Program-made: the position numbers and the translations under genes | From: Saccharopolyspora rosea | GTDB lineage: Bacteria; Actinomycetota; Actinomycetes; Mycobacteriales; Pseudonocardiaceae | Length of the DNA: 64,000 bases | Direction: 5' to 3' | Assembly: GCF_025643595.1 (NCBI RefSeq) | Contig: NZ_CP102826.1 | Span: 434,001 to 498,000, forward strand | In this document: positions 25,196 through 33,962 of the stretch, one piece after another | Numbering within the stretch: the stretch's first letter is position 1 | Layout: every line of letters starts with the position of its first letter | Notes under the pieces: model-generated | Told to the model about the DNA's origin: nothing | What the model saw: the letters and a program-made list of their open reading frames with translations, nothing else | Database searches by the model: none

Positions 25196-26338
25196 CTACC
25201 GAACGGGCGGGGTAAACTGGTGGCCGAACTTGTCATCGATCTCAGTAGCCTTGTCTAGCAGATCCTGCTTGGTTGGGTTCGGGTTGTCACGGTAGAAATT
25301 GTTCCACTCCTTGCGGATGGCACGAAGATGCACCTCCCTGTTGATCTCCTTCGGGATCCCTCGGAGGTTGTCCAGCGAGTGCATCTCGTTCGGAGTGATG
25401 TCCAGGTGGGGGTACTGCTTCGTGATGGTCTGTTGCTCGACAGCGTGGTGTACCCACACCTTGCCTTTGAGGTCAGGGTAGGCGTCGAAGAAGTTAGCCT
25501 TGTAGGCATCCTTGCCGATGCGGTCGGACCACCCGAAGCGGGCCTTCTCCCCTTTCTCCAGGTATGTGCCGATCTTCCTGGCGGTTTTGCCGAGCATGCT
25601 CGCCCCGGCTGCCCAGCCGCCCACCGGGATCGCGGCTGCGGCGGTGATGCCCGCGTCCACCCCGCGGCCTTCGAGGGCGTACACCCCGGCGTGCGCGAGG
25701 TCGACCACATCGCCGATGCCGGGAATGAACCCCGCCAAGTCGGCGGCGGCGTGCAGGGTGGTCTCGGCGGGCGACTCTTCGTCGTCGGTGGGTACCGCCT
25801 CGGCCATCTCGTTGAGCGCCTTGGCCGAGTTGTTCGCCACCTCGTCCAGCTGACTGCGGGCGCGGTCGAGGAGGTCCCGCGCAGCCTGCCGGTACGCCTC
25901 CCCCGGATCATGGAACGTCGGCGGCTGCGGGGAAGAGCCTCCTCCTCGGGCGTTGGCGTCGGCTGCCTGCTGGTCGTACGCCTGGCGGGCTTGCTGACTG
26001 AGCTGTTCGCCGCGGCGGTACAACTCAATGGCGTTCAGGGCCTGCATCTGGGCCCAGCCGAGGCAGTTGGTGTAGTTCTCGATCGCTTGCGCGCCATAGG
26101 CCAGTGCGTCGCCGAGCTTGAGCCACTTGGGCCACTGGTTGGCGTGGTCCTCGGCGTAGGCGTCGTATGCCGGTCCTGTCCACGCCCCGGTGTCGATGCG
26201 CTTGAGCGCTTCGGCATCCGCGATCACGTCAGTGGCCCGGTCTCGTAGCGTCTGTGCGAGCCGATAAAGCTGCTCGACCTTGCCCGGGACCAACTCCTCG
26301 GCCGCCTCGGCCTGCCCCAACTCCTTGCGGTCAACCAT
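25196..26338 (-). CDS. Polymorphic toxin: type VII secretion N-terminus with HNH-type nuclease C-terminus
   Basis: 380 residues. Residues 1-190 are helical with WTGPAYDAYAEDHANQW, typical of the T7SS-export domain of actinobacterial polymorphic toxins. Residues 200-262 are hydrophobic (GFIPGIGDVVDLAHAGVY), a pretoxin linker. The C-terminal 87 residues look like an HNH-type nuclease: VHHAVEQQ (His297, His298), SLDNLRGIP (Asn324), INREVHL (His337), ending KFGHQFTPP. It would be exported by the host ESX/T7SS. Neighbours are the EspC/WXG-like gene upstream and the immunity gene downstream. Confidence 0.82.
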   Translation of the reverse strand: MVDRKELGQAEAAEELVPGKVEQLYRLAQTLRDRATDVIADAEALKRIDTGAWTGPAYDAYAEDHANQWPKWLKLGDALAYGAQAIENYTNCLGWAQMQALNAIELYRRGEQLSQQARQAYDQQAADANARGGGSSPQPPTFHDPGEAYRQAARDLLDRARSQLDEVANNSAKALNEMAEAVPTDDEESPAETTLHAAADLAGFIPGIGDVVDLAHAGVYALEGRGVDAGITAAAAIPVGGWAAGASMLGKTARKIGTYLEKGEKARFGWSDRIGKDAYKANFFDAYPDLKGKVWVHHAVEQQTITKQYPHLDITPNEMHSLDNLRGIPKEINREVHLRAIRKEWNNFYRDNPNPTKQDLLDKATEIDDKFGHQFTPPVR

Positions 26339-26348
26339 TGCGCCCGCC

Positions 26349-26681
26349 TTAGAAGACGTCGTTCACGGCTTCGACGGCGGGGTCCGCATCCAGGTGCGCC
26401 TTGGCAGCGTGATCTGCCCCGCGGTAGGTCCTCGCGGCTTCGGACAGTCCTTTCCGTGTGTCCTCGGCCTTGTCCACCAGGTAGTCGACGCCCTCACTCA
26501 TCGTCTTGCAGAACGACACCAGCGCCTCGTACAGGACATCGCTGCCCACGCCCTGCGCATCCCCGCCCCACAGGTCGGCAATCTTCGATTTGTCCTGCTT
26601 TGCCGTGATCTCCCCCATCGCCTTCGCGGCGGATTCCAGCATGTCGATGTCGACGTGAAACCCCTTGCCGTCCAGCGCCAC
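26349..26681 (-). CDS. EspC/WXG100-like type VII secretion partner
   Basis: 110 residues from the GTG at 26679-26681 behind GAGGG. Helix-turn-helix hairpin with KIADLWGGDAQGVGSD at the turn (a W-x-G-like element) and a second helix LYEALVSFCKTMSEGVDYL. EspC/WXG100 proteins pair with T7SS substrates for export. It is the first gene of the three-gene leftward cassette (partner, toxin, immunity). About 200 bp separate it from the TerL start, enough for its own promoter, although I see no clear one. Confidence 0.75.
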   Translation of the reverse strand: MALDGKGFHVDIDMLESAAKAMGEITAKQDKSKIADLWGGDAQGVGSDVLYEALVSFCKTMSEGVDYLVDKAEDTRKGLSEAARTYRGADHAAKAHLDADPAVEAVNDVF

Positions 26682-26888
26682 GTCCGCGCCCTCTGACCTT
26701 CAAGATCATGAAACCACCGGGCACGGTACGCGTCGGAGGCCAGGCAGCACGGCCGGTTTGGCGTAGGTGATCCCAAATGGAGTAGTCCAGGCAGAAACAA
26801 CCACGGCCGCTGCCCCGGCCCAGAACATCGCACATCACACGTCAGAACAGCTTCCAGCTCGACGGGAACACGCAAGGAGGTGGAGTTC

Positions 26889-28463
26889 GTGGAGCCGTTG
26901 CTCCTCGGCCCTACCGGGCTCCCGAAGCAGACGCTGGGTTGGGACCTGTTGGCCTGGACAGCGGACTACCTGCACCAGCCGGATGGTGACAGCGCCGGGG
27001 GGCCATGGCGGTTCACGCCGGAACAGGCCCGCTTCGTGCTGTGGTGGTACGCCATCGACGACACCGGCCGGTTCGTCTACCGCAACGGCGTGCTCAGGCG
27101 CATGAAGGGCTGGGGCAAGGACCCGCTGGGCGCGGTGCTCTGCGCGCTGGAGCTGTGCGCCCCGGTGCGCTTCGACGGTTGGAACGCTGCGGGTGAGCCC
27201 GTCGGGCGGCCGGTCGCCGCACCGTGGGTGATCACCGCCGCGGTGTCCCGGGACCAAACCCGGAACACGATGCGGCTTTTCCCGTCGCTGCTCAGCGATA
27301 CGTGCGTGGACGAGTACGGGCTCGATATCCACCACGAGATCATCCACAAGCAGGGCGGTGGGCAGATCGAGTCGGTGACCAGCTCGCCTCGTGCGCTCGA
27401 AGGGGCTCGCGCGTCGTTTTCGTTGATCAACGAGTCGCATCACTGGCTGGCCAACAACGACGGCCACGAGATGTACAAGGTCATCGTCCGCAACGCCGTG
27501 AAGACCCGCTCTCGGCACCTTCAGATCACCAATGGTCATGTGCCGGGTGAGGAGTCGGTGGCCGAGCAGGCGTGGGAGGCATACCAGAAGATCCAGGCAG
27601 GTCAGGCCCGCGACAGCGGCATGCTCTACGACTCTCGCGAGGCCCCGCCCGAGACCGACATCCACGACGAGGAGTCGCTACGCCAGGGCCTCCTCGCGGC
27701 CCGAGGCGACGCGACGTGGCTGGACGTGGATGGCCTGATCGCCGAGATCCACGACATCCGCAACCCGTTGTCGGTGTCGCGCCGGTTCTACCTGAACCAA
27801 ATCGTCGCGGCCGAGGACTCCTGGATGGCCCCACACGAGTGGGACCGGTGCTGGGTTGACGCCGAGCTGCGGCCGGGTGATCGCGTGACCCTGGGCTTCG
27901 ACGGGTCCCGCTCGGATGACTCCACCGTGCTCATGGCCTGCCGGATCGACGACGGCGTGCTGTTCCGCCTGGCAGCGTGGGAACACCCCGCGCAGGTCAA
28001 GGACTGGGAAGTGCCCCGCGAAGACGTGGACGCCCACGTGCGGGCAGCCTTCGAACGCTACCGCGTACAGGCAATGTATGCCGACATCGCCTACTGGGAG
28101 TCCTATGTGGACTCCTGGGTTGCCGATTTCGGCCGCCGCGCCAAGCTCAAGGCGAGCCCCCGCAGCGCGTTCGCCTTCGACATGCGAGCCCGCATCCGCG
28201 ACTTCGGCTTGGGCTGCGAGAACTTCCTGGAAGCAGTACTCAACCAGCACGTACGTCACGACGGCGATCCCCTACTGCGCCAACACGTCCTCAACGCCAA
28301 ACGCCGAGTCACGAAGTACGACCACATCGGCATCGGCAAGGCGACCAGGGACTCCAAACGCAAGATCGACGCGGCCGTGACCGCAGTCCTGGCATGGATG
28401 GCCCGACAGGAGATCGTCAAAACCCGCAGGGTCGGAGCGAGAAAGGTGGTGTTCCACCGCTGA
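26889..28463 (+). CDS. Terminase large subunit
   Basis: 524 residues from the GTG at 26889, 8 bp after AGGAGG; the in-frame GTG at 26880 overlaps the ribosome site and is unlikely. The ATPase half has a deviant Walker A (MKGWGKDPLGAVL) and ASFSLINESHHW as the Walker B region. The nuclease half has the acidic motif LGFDGSRSDDSTV and the later MYADIAYWE. It packages DNA into the capsid with the portal. A leftward cassette separates it from TerS. Confidence 0.92.
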   Translation: MEPLLLGPTGLPKQTLGWDLLAWTADYLHQPDGDSAGGPWRFTPEQARFVLWWYAIDDTGRFVYRNGVLRRMKGWGKDPLGAVLCALELCAPVRFDGWNAAGEPVGRPVAAPWVITAAVSRDQTRNTMRLFPSLLSDTCVDEYGLDIHHEIIHKQGGGQIESVTSSPRALEGARASFSLINESHHWLANNDGHEMYKVIVRNAVKTRSRHLQITNGHVPGEESVAEQAWEAYQKIQAGQARDSGMLYDSREAPPETDIHDEESLRQGLLAARGDATWLDVDGLIAEIHDIRNPLSVSRRFYLNQIVAAEDSWMAPHEWDRCWVDAELRPGDRVTLGFDGSRSDDSTVLMACRIDDGVLFRLAAWEHPAQVKDWEVPREDVDAHVRAAFERYRVQAMYADIAYWESYVDSWVADFGRRAKLKASPRSAFAFDMRARIRDFGLGCENFLEAVLNQHVRHDGDPLLRQHVLNAKRRVTKYDHIGIGKATRDSKRKIDAAVTAVLAWMARQEIVKTRRVGARKVVFHR

Positions 28464-29869
28464 TGAACGAGGTCGAGTTGGACACCATCGACCGACTGCA
28501 CGCCGAGCTGGTCGCGCGGGAGCCGTATGCGCAGGTCGAGAGCGCTTACTACGAGGGGCAGCAGCGTCTTGCGAGCATGGGTCTGGCGATCCCGCCCGAG
28601 ATGCGGGACCTGTCGGTGATCGTGAACTGGCCTGGCATGTTCGTCGATTCCATCGAGCACCGCATGGACGTCGAGGGCTTCCGGTTAGCTGGCCAGTGGC
28701 GCGGCGACGAACAGCTGTGGGACTGGTGGCAGTACAACGACCTCGATGAGGAGTCCAGCCTTGCGCACCTGGAAGCGCTGATCCACGGACGTGCGTATGT
28801 CTGCGTCGGCTACAACGAGGACAACCCGGAGATCCCGCTGATCACCGTGGAGTCCCCGCGCAGCATGATCGTGGAAACCGACCCGCGGACGCGGCGAGTC
28901 ACCGCGGCGTTGCGCCTGTACGAGCCCGACCCGCCCCGCGGAATTGGGTGCACGCTCTACCTGCCGGAGGTGACGCTCTATGCCTCGCAGGTCGACGGTC
29001 GATGGATAGAGACCGATCGGCACGAACACCGGCTCGGCATCGTGCCGGTGGTCGCGCTGATCAACCGCGCTCGCGTCTCCGACCGGCAGGGCCGCACCGA
29101 GATGAAGCGCATCATGGGCCTGACCGACGCCGCCTGCCGCTCGCTCATGAACTTGCAGGGCGCCCAGGAGTTAATGGCCACGCCGCAACGCTACATCCTC
29201 GGCGCGGACGAATCGCTGTTCCAGGACGAGCACGGCAACCCTGTTCCCACGTGGCAGGCATACCTCGCGCACATCCTCGCGATCCCCGAGGGCGGCACTG
29301 AGGTCAAGGTCGGCCAGTTCACCGCGGCTGACTTGCGCAACTTCACTGAAGTGCTGAACGCCTACGCCCACCACGTCTCCGCGCTGACCGGGCTGCCGCC
29401 TCACTACCTCGGGCTGGCCACCGACAACCCGGCCTCGGCCGACGCGATCCGGTCCTCAGAAGCCCGACTGGTCAAAGCCGTGGAGCGCAAATGCAGGGCG
29501 GCCGGAGGGGCCTGGGAACAGGCGATGCGGATCGGACTGCGGATCACCGGAGGCGACCCGGACGCCCTACGGCGCCTGGAAACCATCTGGCGCGACCCGG
29601 CCACGCCCACGGTCGCAGAGAAGGCCGACGCGGTGCAGAAGCTCTCGGGAGGGCAGCCTCTCTACGACCGTGAGACGGCATTGGAAGAGCTTGGCATGAG
29701 TCCCGAGCGGATTCGTGTGGTCATGCAACGGGTCGCCGACGACCCGATGTTGAAGTTGATGGCGATGGAGGGAGGCGGGGCCGCGGATGGCGCTGACGAT
29801 GAGCCAGTACAGCAGCAGACAGGCGGGAATCGTGCGCCGTCTGGCACGAACAATCCTGCGGCTGCTTAG
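28463..29869 (+). CDS. Portal protein
   Basis: 468 residues. The ATG overlaps the TerL stop (TGATG). The family marks of actinophage SPP1-like portals are present: VNWPGMFVDSIEHRMDVEGF, ITVESPRSMIVETDP, and the long helical stem with ALTGLPPHYLGLATDNPASADAI. The C-terminus is glycine/glutamine-rich. It forms the dodecameric ring through which DNA enters. Confidence 0.92.
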   Translation: MNEVELDTIDRLHAELVAREPYAQVESAYYEGQQRLASMGLAIPPEMRDLSVIVNWPGMFVDSIEHRMDVEGFRLAGQWRGDEQLWDWWQYNDLDEESSLAHLEALIHGRAYVCVGYNEDNPEIPLITVESPRSMIVETDPRTRRVTAALRLYEPDPPRGIGCTLYLPEVTLYASQVDGRWIETDRHEHRLGIVPVVALINRARVSDRQGRTEMKRIMGLTDAACRSLMNLQGAQELMATPQRYILGADESLFQDEHGNPVPTWQAYLAHILAIPEGGTEVKVGQFTAADLRNFTEVLNAYAHHVSALTGLPPHYLGLATDNPASADAIRSSEARLVKAVERKCRAAGGAWEQAMRIGLRITGGDPDALRRLETIWRDPATPTVAEKADAVQKLSGGQPLYDRETALEELGMSPERIRVVMQRVADDPMLKLMAMEGGGAADGADDEPVQQQTGGNRAPSGTNNPAAA

Positions 29870-30512
29870 CCCCTTCCGCGCCCAAGCGCTCACCGAACAG
29901 CAATACACCGTCCTCTTAGGGCGGATGTACGAGCTGGTCGACGACGCACGGCGCGAGTCCGCGAAACACGCTCGGGAGTACTTCGACGCACAGTGGAACT
30001 CAGAGTTCGGCGACGATCCGCCCGACGTGGATCTCCCGGCCTATCGACCGGAGTGGTTCGCGGCGACCATGCGTCCCCTTAAACCTGAGTTGACCAGCAG
30101 AAACACCTCACGCGACACAATCGCCCGCGCCTCTCGGATTGCCAGCAAGGAAACCGAGAACGCCGGTCGGCGCACGATCATCCGCGCCGCGGAAGACAAC
30201 AAGCGGGTCATCGGCTGGGCCCGGTTCGACCCGGAACCACCCACGTGTGCGTTCTGCCTGATGCTGATCAGTCGCGGGCCCGTGTACAGCTCGGCCGAGA
30301 CCGCAGGTGAACGGCAGCTCTGGCACCCGGGCTGCACCTGCAAGGCCGTACCGGTCTTTGCCCGCGACCGGTGGGACGGCCGGGATCAACACCTCGACGC
30401 AGATCGCTTGTGGCGCGAGGCGACCCGCGGTTGGTCCGGCAAGAACGCCCTCAACGCTTTCCGCCGCGCCGTCGAAGACCAACGTCGCCGAGACGTTCCC
30501 GACGCTGCCTGA
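29787..30512 (+). CDS. MuF-like minor head protein
   Basis: 241 residues. It starts inside the portal gene (83-bp overlap) with GGAGG 11 bp before the ATG. Helical N-terminus, then RTIIRAAEDNKRVIGWARF and the MuF-type CAFCLMLISRGPVY with a later WHPGCTCKAVPVF; the CxxC/HxGCxC residues probably bind metal. MuF proteins sit at the portal and are ejected or aid head assembly. Fused toxin domains are common in this family, but none is seen here. Confidence 0.85.
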   Translation: MALTMSQYSSRQAGIVRRLARTILRLLSPFRAQALTEQQYTVLLGRMYELVDDARRESAKHAREYFDAQWNSEFGDDPPDVDLPAYRPEWFAATMRPLKPELTSRNTSRDTIARASRIASKETENAGRRTIIRAAEDNKRVIGWARFDPEPPTCAFCLMLISRGPVYSSAETAGERQLWHPGCTCKAVPVFARDRWDGRDQHLDADRLWREATRGWSGKNALNAFRRAVEDQRRRDVPDAA

Positions 30513-30568
30513 CCTACCCCCGCTCCTGGCGAGCGGTTCTTTCACCGATCCGGTCCTGGAGGCCACCT

Positions 30569-31057
30569 ATGTCCGAATCTGTGCCCGAGTCCGTCGATAC
30601 CGACGTGGCCCCGGAGGCTGCGCCGCCCGAGCCGGATCGCGAGACGGTCGAGGATCTGCCGGAGTTCGCTCAGAAAATCATCAAGGCCCTGCGCAGCGAA
30701 GCCGCGACGCACCGCCACAAAGCGCGTGTCGCCGCGGACAAGGCCGCCGCGCTCGAACAGGAGACCGCAGCCCTGCACGCGGCGAAGACGCAGACGGAGA
30801 CGGACCTGGCGTCCGCCCGGATGGATCTGACCCGCCTGCGCGCTGCCCTCGCGGCGGGTGTGCCCGCGGAATTGGCCGAGGACTTCGCCGCCCGCCTGCA
30901 GGGCGACTCCGCTGAGGAGATCGCCGCCGATGCCGAGCGGCTGAAGCAGCTGGTCGGCACGCAGGCGCGGCGGGGTGATCCGTCGCAAGGCGCCTCGGGT
31001 GGCACGGCAATCACCGACCACCCGCTGACCAATTTCTTCCTCTCTCGCACCACGTAA
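30569..31057 (+). CDS. Scaffolding protein
   Basis: 162 residues. The ATG is 6 bp after GGAGG. Acidic N-terminus, then a long coiled-coil (KALRSEAATHRHKARVAADK and onward, about residues 40-130), and a C-terminus with DHPLTNFFLSRTT. It precedes the major capsid gene by 10 bp, the usual place for a scaffold. Confidence 0.85.
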   Translation: MSESVPESVDTDVAPEAAPPEPDRETVEDLPEFAQKIIKALRSEAATHRHKARVAADKAAALEQETAALHAAKTQTETDLASARMDLTRLRAALAAGVPAELAEDFAARLQGDSAEEIAADAERLKQLVGTQARRGDPSQGASGGTAITDHPLTNFFLSRTT

Positions 31058-31067
31058 GGAGGGGCCT

Positions 31068-32087
31068 GTGGCGTTCGAAAACGAAATCGCCCCCAACGAG
31101 CCCACCACCAACCCCACCCTCGCCGACGGTCGTCACCAGCTGCGCATGGCGCACCTGGAATCCCACGATGTGCCCCGGCAGATCGTCGACGACATCTTCC
31201 GCGAGGCTCAGGAATCCTCGCTCGTGCTCCGCGTGGGACGCCGGGTCCCGGTCGGCTACGGCGAGACGATCATCCGCGTCGACGGCGTGGAGCCCGAGGT
31301 CGGCCAGGTTGGTGTCGGCACCCGCCCGCAGGACCGCGAAGGCTATGCCAAGCCCGTGTCCGGCGTGAGCTGGGGGCACAAAAGCTTCGGCCCGATCAAG
31401 CTGGCGACCATCGTCACCGCCTCGGCCGAATGGGAGCGCACCAACCCGCTGCCGTTCTACCGCGACCTCCAGTCGAAGATGTCGCGAGCGATCGGTCGCG
31501 GCGTGGATTTGGCGGTGTTCCACAACCGGCGTCCGGACACCGGCGCTCCGCTGCTGGGCACCGAGCTCAACAGCTACGTCAACGCCACCCCGAACCGCAT
31601 TTGGCTCAGTGGCGACATCTACACCGACATCATGACCGGCTACACGATGCTCGCCGAATCCGACACGGACCTGAGCTTGTTCGCCGCCGACGAGCGGGTG
31701 CGCCCGCAGTTCATCTCCGCCCGCGATCACAACGGAAACCAGGTGTTCCAGTCGCGGTTGAACCTGGCTGACCAGTTCGACTCGATCGCCGGAGTGCGGG
31801 TCGAGTACGGCAAGGCCGTGCCCGGCCGCATCGGAGCCAGCCGCGATACCGGCGTTCGCATGTTCGCCGGGGACTTCAGCCAGATCGTCTACGGCTACGC
31901 CGACGCGATCACCCTCAAGCGCACCGACGTCGGAACGATCGAGGTCGACGGCCAGCAGATCAACCTCTGGCAGACCAACCAGGTCGCCTACCTCGTGGAG
32001 GTCACCTTCGGCTGGCTGGTCAACGACCCGACCGCCTTCGTCGCTTACGAGATGGCGCCACCGCCCCACGTGGCCGCCGCTGCCTGA
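31068..32087 (+). CDS. Major capsid protein, HK97 fold
   Basis: 339 residues, GTG at 31068 behind AAGGAGG. Features: an N-terminal arm, the ESSLVLRVGRRVPVGYGETI strand region, GQVGVGTRPQDREGYAKPV (E-loop area), the spine helix MSRAIGRGVDLAVFHN, and C-terminal strands in INLWQTNQVAYLVEVTFGW. The layout matches the HK97-like capsids of siphoviruses of actinobacteria. Confidence 0.92.
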   Translation: MAFENEIAPNEPTTNPTLADGRHQLRMAHLESHDVPRQIVDDIFREAQESSLVLRVGRRVPVGYGETIIRVDGVEPEVGQVGVGTRPQDREGYAKPVSGVSWGHKSFGPIKLATIVTASAEWERTNPLPFYRDLQSKMSRAIGRGVDLAVFHNRRPDTGAPLLGTELNSYVNATPNRIWLSGDIYTDIMTGYTMLAESDTDLSLFAADERVRPQFISARDHNGNQVFQSRLNLADQFDSIAGVRVEYGKAVPGRIGASRDTGVRMFAGDFSQIVYGYADAITLKRTDVGTIEVDGQQINLWQTNQVAYLVEVTFGWLVNDPTAFVAYEMAPPPHVAAAA

Positions 32088-32101
32088 TTAGGAGCTGACC
32101 A

Positions 32102-32371
32102 TTGGTTGACATCAACGCCCTACCCGAACTTCACGAGGGGGACCAGGGCCACATCGAGGCCCACAACACGATCCGGGCGATCCTGCGTGACCACGAACAG
32201 CGGATCACCGATCTCGGCGTGCGCATCTCCCGCATGGAACCCCGGCCCTGGATCCCGGAAGACCCGCGGCGCCAGAATCCCGAGCTGCCCGAGCAGCCGC
32301 CGACGCGGCAGAACCCGGAGCTGGGCGAGCAGCCCCCGGCCGCGCAGCCCCAGCCGCGTGGGGACCGGTGA
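32102..32371 (+). CDS. Small head protein, proline-rich
   Basis: 89 residues, TTG start at 32102, 7 bp after AGGAG. The N-terminal half is a helix (GHIEAHNTIRAILRDHEQRI). The C-terminal half is repeated PRRQNPELPEQPP / TRQNPELGEQPP, a two-copy proline-rich tail. It could be a capsid-decorating or head-fibre protein; this rests on position only. Confidence 0.65.
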   Translation: MVDINALPELHEGDQGHIEAHNTIRAILRDHEQRITDLGVRISRMEPRPWIPEDPRRQNPELPEQPPTRQNPELGEQPPAAQPQPRGDR

Positions 32372-32631
32372 GGCCGATGGCTCGCTTGATCGCACCGACC
32401 GGCCGCGAGATCCACGTGTTCGGCCCACTGGTGTCGGCGCTGGTCGCGGTCGGTTACACCGATGCCGACGCCCAGCCGTGCCCAACCGACGACCAGGGAG
32501 ACGGCGATGGCGGTAGCAACACCCCAGGACGTGGCGCTGCGGCTCGGCAGGGAGCTGGCAGAAGCCGAGGTAACGCAGGTACAGGTGCTTCTCGCCGACG
32601 CGGAGACGCTGATCCAGACCCGGATTCCTGA
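32368..32631 (+). CDS. Small head-tail region protein, N-terminal DUF7302-like
   Basis: 87 residues. The GTG at 32368 overlaps the previous stop (GTGA); an ATG at 32377 is an alternative. The first 30 residues, ARLIAPTGREIHVFGPLVSALV followed by AVGYT, match small phage proteins that lie between capsid and connector genes. The remaining 55 residues overlap the next gene by 125 bp and are Gly/Asp/Arg-rich, so the true product may be shorter or the overlap real. Confidence 0.5.
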   Translation: MRPMARLIAPTGREIHVFGPLVSALVAVGYTDADAQPCPTDDQGDGDGGSNTPGRGAAARQGAGRSRGNAGTGASRRRGDADPDPDS

Positions 32632-32896
32632 CCTGCACACCCGCCTGGCCACAGGCCGCCTAGCCGAAGACGTGGTCGTTCTGGTGGAGGCCGCCGCGGT
32701 GGCCCGGGTGCTGCGCAACCCGGCCGGGATCCGGTCGCAGTCGGCTGAGGCGTACTCGGTGGACTACGACACCCGGGCGGCGTCCGGGTTTCTGGAGTTG
32801 CGGCCGGATGAGTGGCGCATGCTCGGCGTGCGCAGCGGCCTGTTCACCGTCGCCCCGGTATTGCCGCGCCGGGCGGCGTGGGAGGTGCCGTGGTGA
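32507..32896 (+). CDS. Head-tail connector protein (Gp15/Gp19-like)
   Basis: 129 residues from the ATG at 32507 behind GGGAG. Helical, with QDVALRLGRELAEAEVTQVQ, then LLADAETLIQTRIPDL and the typical VVLVEAAAVARVLRNPAGIRS. The end is GLFTVAPVLPRRAAWEVPW. It is the adaptor ring protein under the portal. Confidence 0.85.
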   Translation: MAVATPQDVALRLGRELAEAEVTQVQVLLADAETLIQTRIPDLHTRLATGRLAEDVVVLVEAAAVARVLRNPAGIRSQSAEAYSVDYDTRAASGFLELRPDEWRMLGVRSGLFTVAPVLPRRAAWEVPW

Positions 32897-33243
32897 CTCC
32901 GTTCTTGTTTCCGATCAGGGTGACGGTGCGCCGCTACACCACCGACGAGTTCGGCGACCGGCGTGTGACTGCGGAGTTCACCGTCCCTGGCTGCTCGACG
33001 GTGATGCGGTCGGGGTCGTCGCTGACCCGTTCGTCGTGGACCTCCTCAGACGAGTTTCGCCAGCAGGTGTTCACACGTCTGCGCCTGCTGGCCCCGTCCA
33101 CGGCGGATGTGCGCGCCGATGACGAGGTCGTCCTGCCGGGCGGCGAGGTGTTTCGTGTCGACGGCACGCCCTCGGCACCGACTCACCCGTGGACCGGGTG
33201 GCGGCCGGGTGTGGTGGCGCAGCTGCTGCGCGTCACCGGATGA
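32893..33243 (+). CDS. Head-closure protein
   Basis: 116 residues. The GTG at 32893 overlaps the stop of the connector gene (GTGA) and is behind GGAGG. Strand-rich: PIRVTVRRYTTDEFGDRRV, then LRLLAPSTADVRADDEVVLP, then GEVFRVDGTPSAPTHPWTGW. The last motif is common in small head-completion proteins of actinophages. Confidence 0.8.
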   Translation: MTPFLFPIRVTVRRYTTDEFGDRRVTAEFTVPGCSTVMRSGSSLTRSSWTSSDEFRQQVFTRLRLLAPSTADVRADDEVVLPGGEVFRVDGTPSAPTHPWTGWRPGVVAQLLRVTG

Positions 33244-33257
33244 CCAGGAGGTGATCT

Positions 33258-33551
33258 GTGAGGTACCGGATGAACCGGCGGGAGACGATCGAGTTCCTGC
33301 GGTCGCAGCGGCTCGGCATGGTCGTGCGGGCGCAGGCCGAGCACGTCGCCAACCGGGCGCGTGCCATCGCTCCGCATCGCACCGGCCGCTACCGCGCCAG
33401 CATCACCACCGACCTAAGCCACCACTGGACCGACCGCAGGTGGGTCGGCGAGGTGTCCGCACAAGCGCCATATGCGGCGGCGGTCGAATTCGGCAACACC
33501 CGAGTAGAGGGCGCGCACCACGTGCTCGCGCGCGCCGCAGCGGAAGGCTGA
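33258..33551 (+). CDS. HK97 gp10-like tail completion protein
   Basis: 97 residues, GTG behind AGGAGGTG. The family pattern is clear: helix with AQAEHVANRARAIAPHRTGRYRAS, then VSAQAPYAAAVEFGNTRVEGAHHVLARA. Such proteins link the head-completion ring to the tail tube. Confidence 0.85.
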   Translation: MRYRMNRRETIEFLRSQRLGMVVRAQAEHVANRARAIAPHRTGRYRASITTDLSHHWTDRRWVGEVSAQAPYAAAVEFGNTRVEGAHHVLARAAAEG

Positions 33552-33556
33552 CGGCC

Positions 33557-33940
33557 GTGTACCGCGACGACCGCCCATTTCCCGACGCGGAGCGGGTGGC
33601 GATGGCGCTGGTCGAGCGCTTGGCCCCGGCCTACGTGGTCACCCCACCGGAGATCACCACACCGATCGTGCAGGTGCACCGCTCCGGCGGGCACGACAAC
33701 GGGGTGACCGACCACCCCCGGGTGCAGATCTCGTGTCTAGCGCTGACCCGGCACGAGGCGTGGCAGCTGGCCGAGCAAGTCCGTCAGGTGGTGCTTAACG
33801 CTGGCGGGACTGCGGCCGACGGGGCGTTAATTGACCGGGCCGGGGTCGAGGTGGCCCCGCAGCAGGTGCCGGATGAGGACCCGCACGTGCGCCGAGTCGT
33901 GGCCACCTACGTGCTGACCATGCGCCGCCCCATTTCCTGA
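33557..33940 (+). CDS. Tail terminator protein
   Basis: 127 residues from the GTG at 33557 behind GGAAGG. The pattern is MALVERLAPAYVVTPPEIT, then HPRVQISCLALTRHEAWQLAEQV and VRRVVATYVLTMRRP. Position (before the major tail gene) and length fit a tail terminator, the ring that ends tail tube growth. Confidence 0.82.
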   Translation: MYRDDRPFPDAERVAMALVERLAPAYVVTPPEITTPIVQVHRSGGHDNGVTDHPRVQISCLALTRHEAWQLAEQVRQVVLNAGGTAADGALIDRAGVEVAPQQVPDEDPHVRRVVATYVLTMRRPIS

Positions 33941-33962
33941 GCTTTCGAAAGGATGAATCATC

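Noticed and set aside
24743-26681. Insertion sequence or transposon carrying the T7SS cassette
   Set aside because: No transposase, terminal inverted repeats or target duplication are seen at either edge; the genes fit exactly between the terminase genes.
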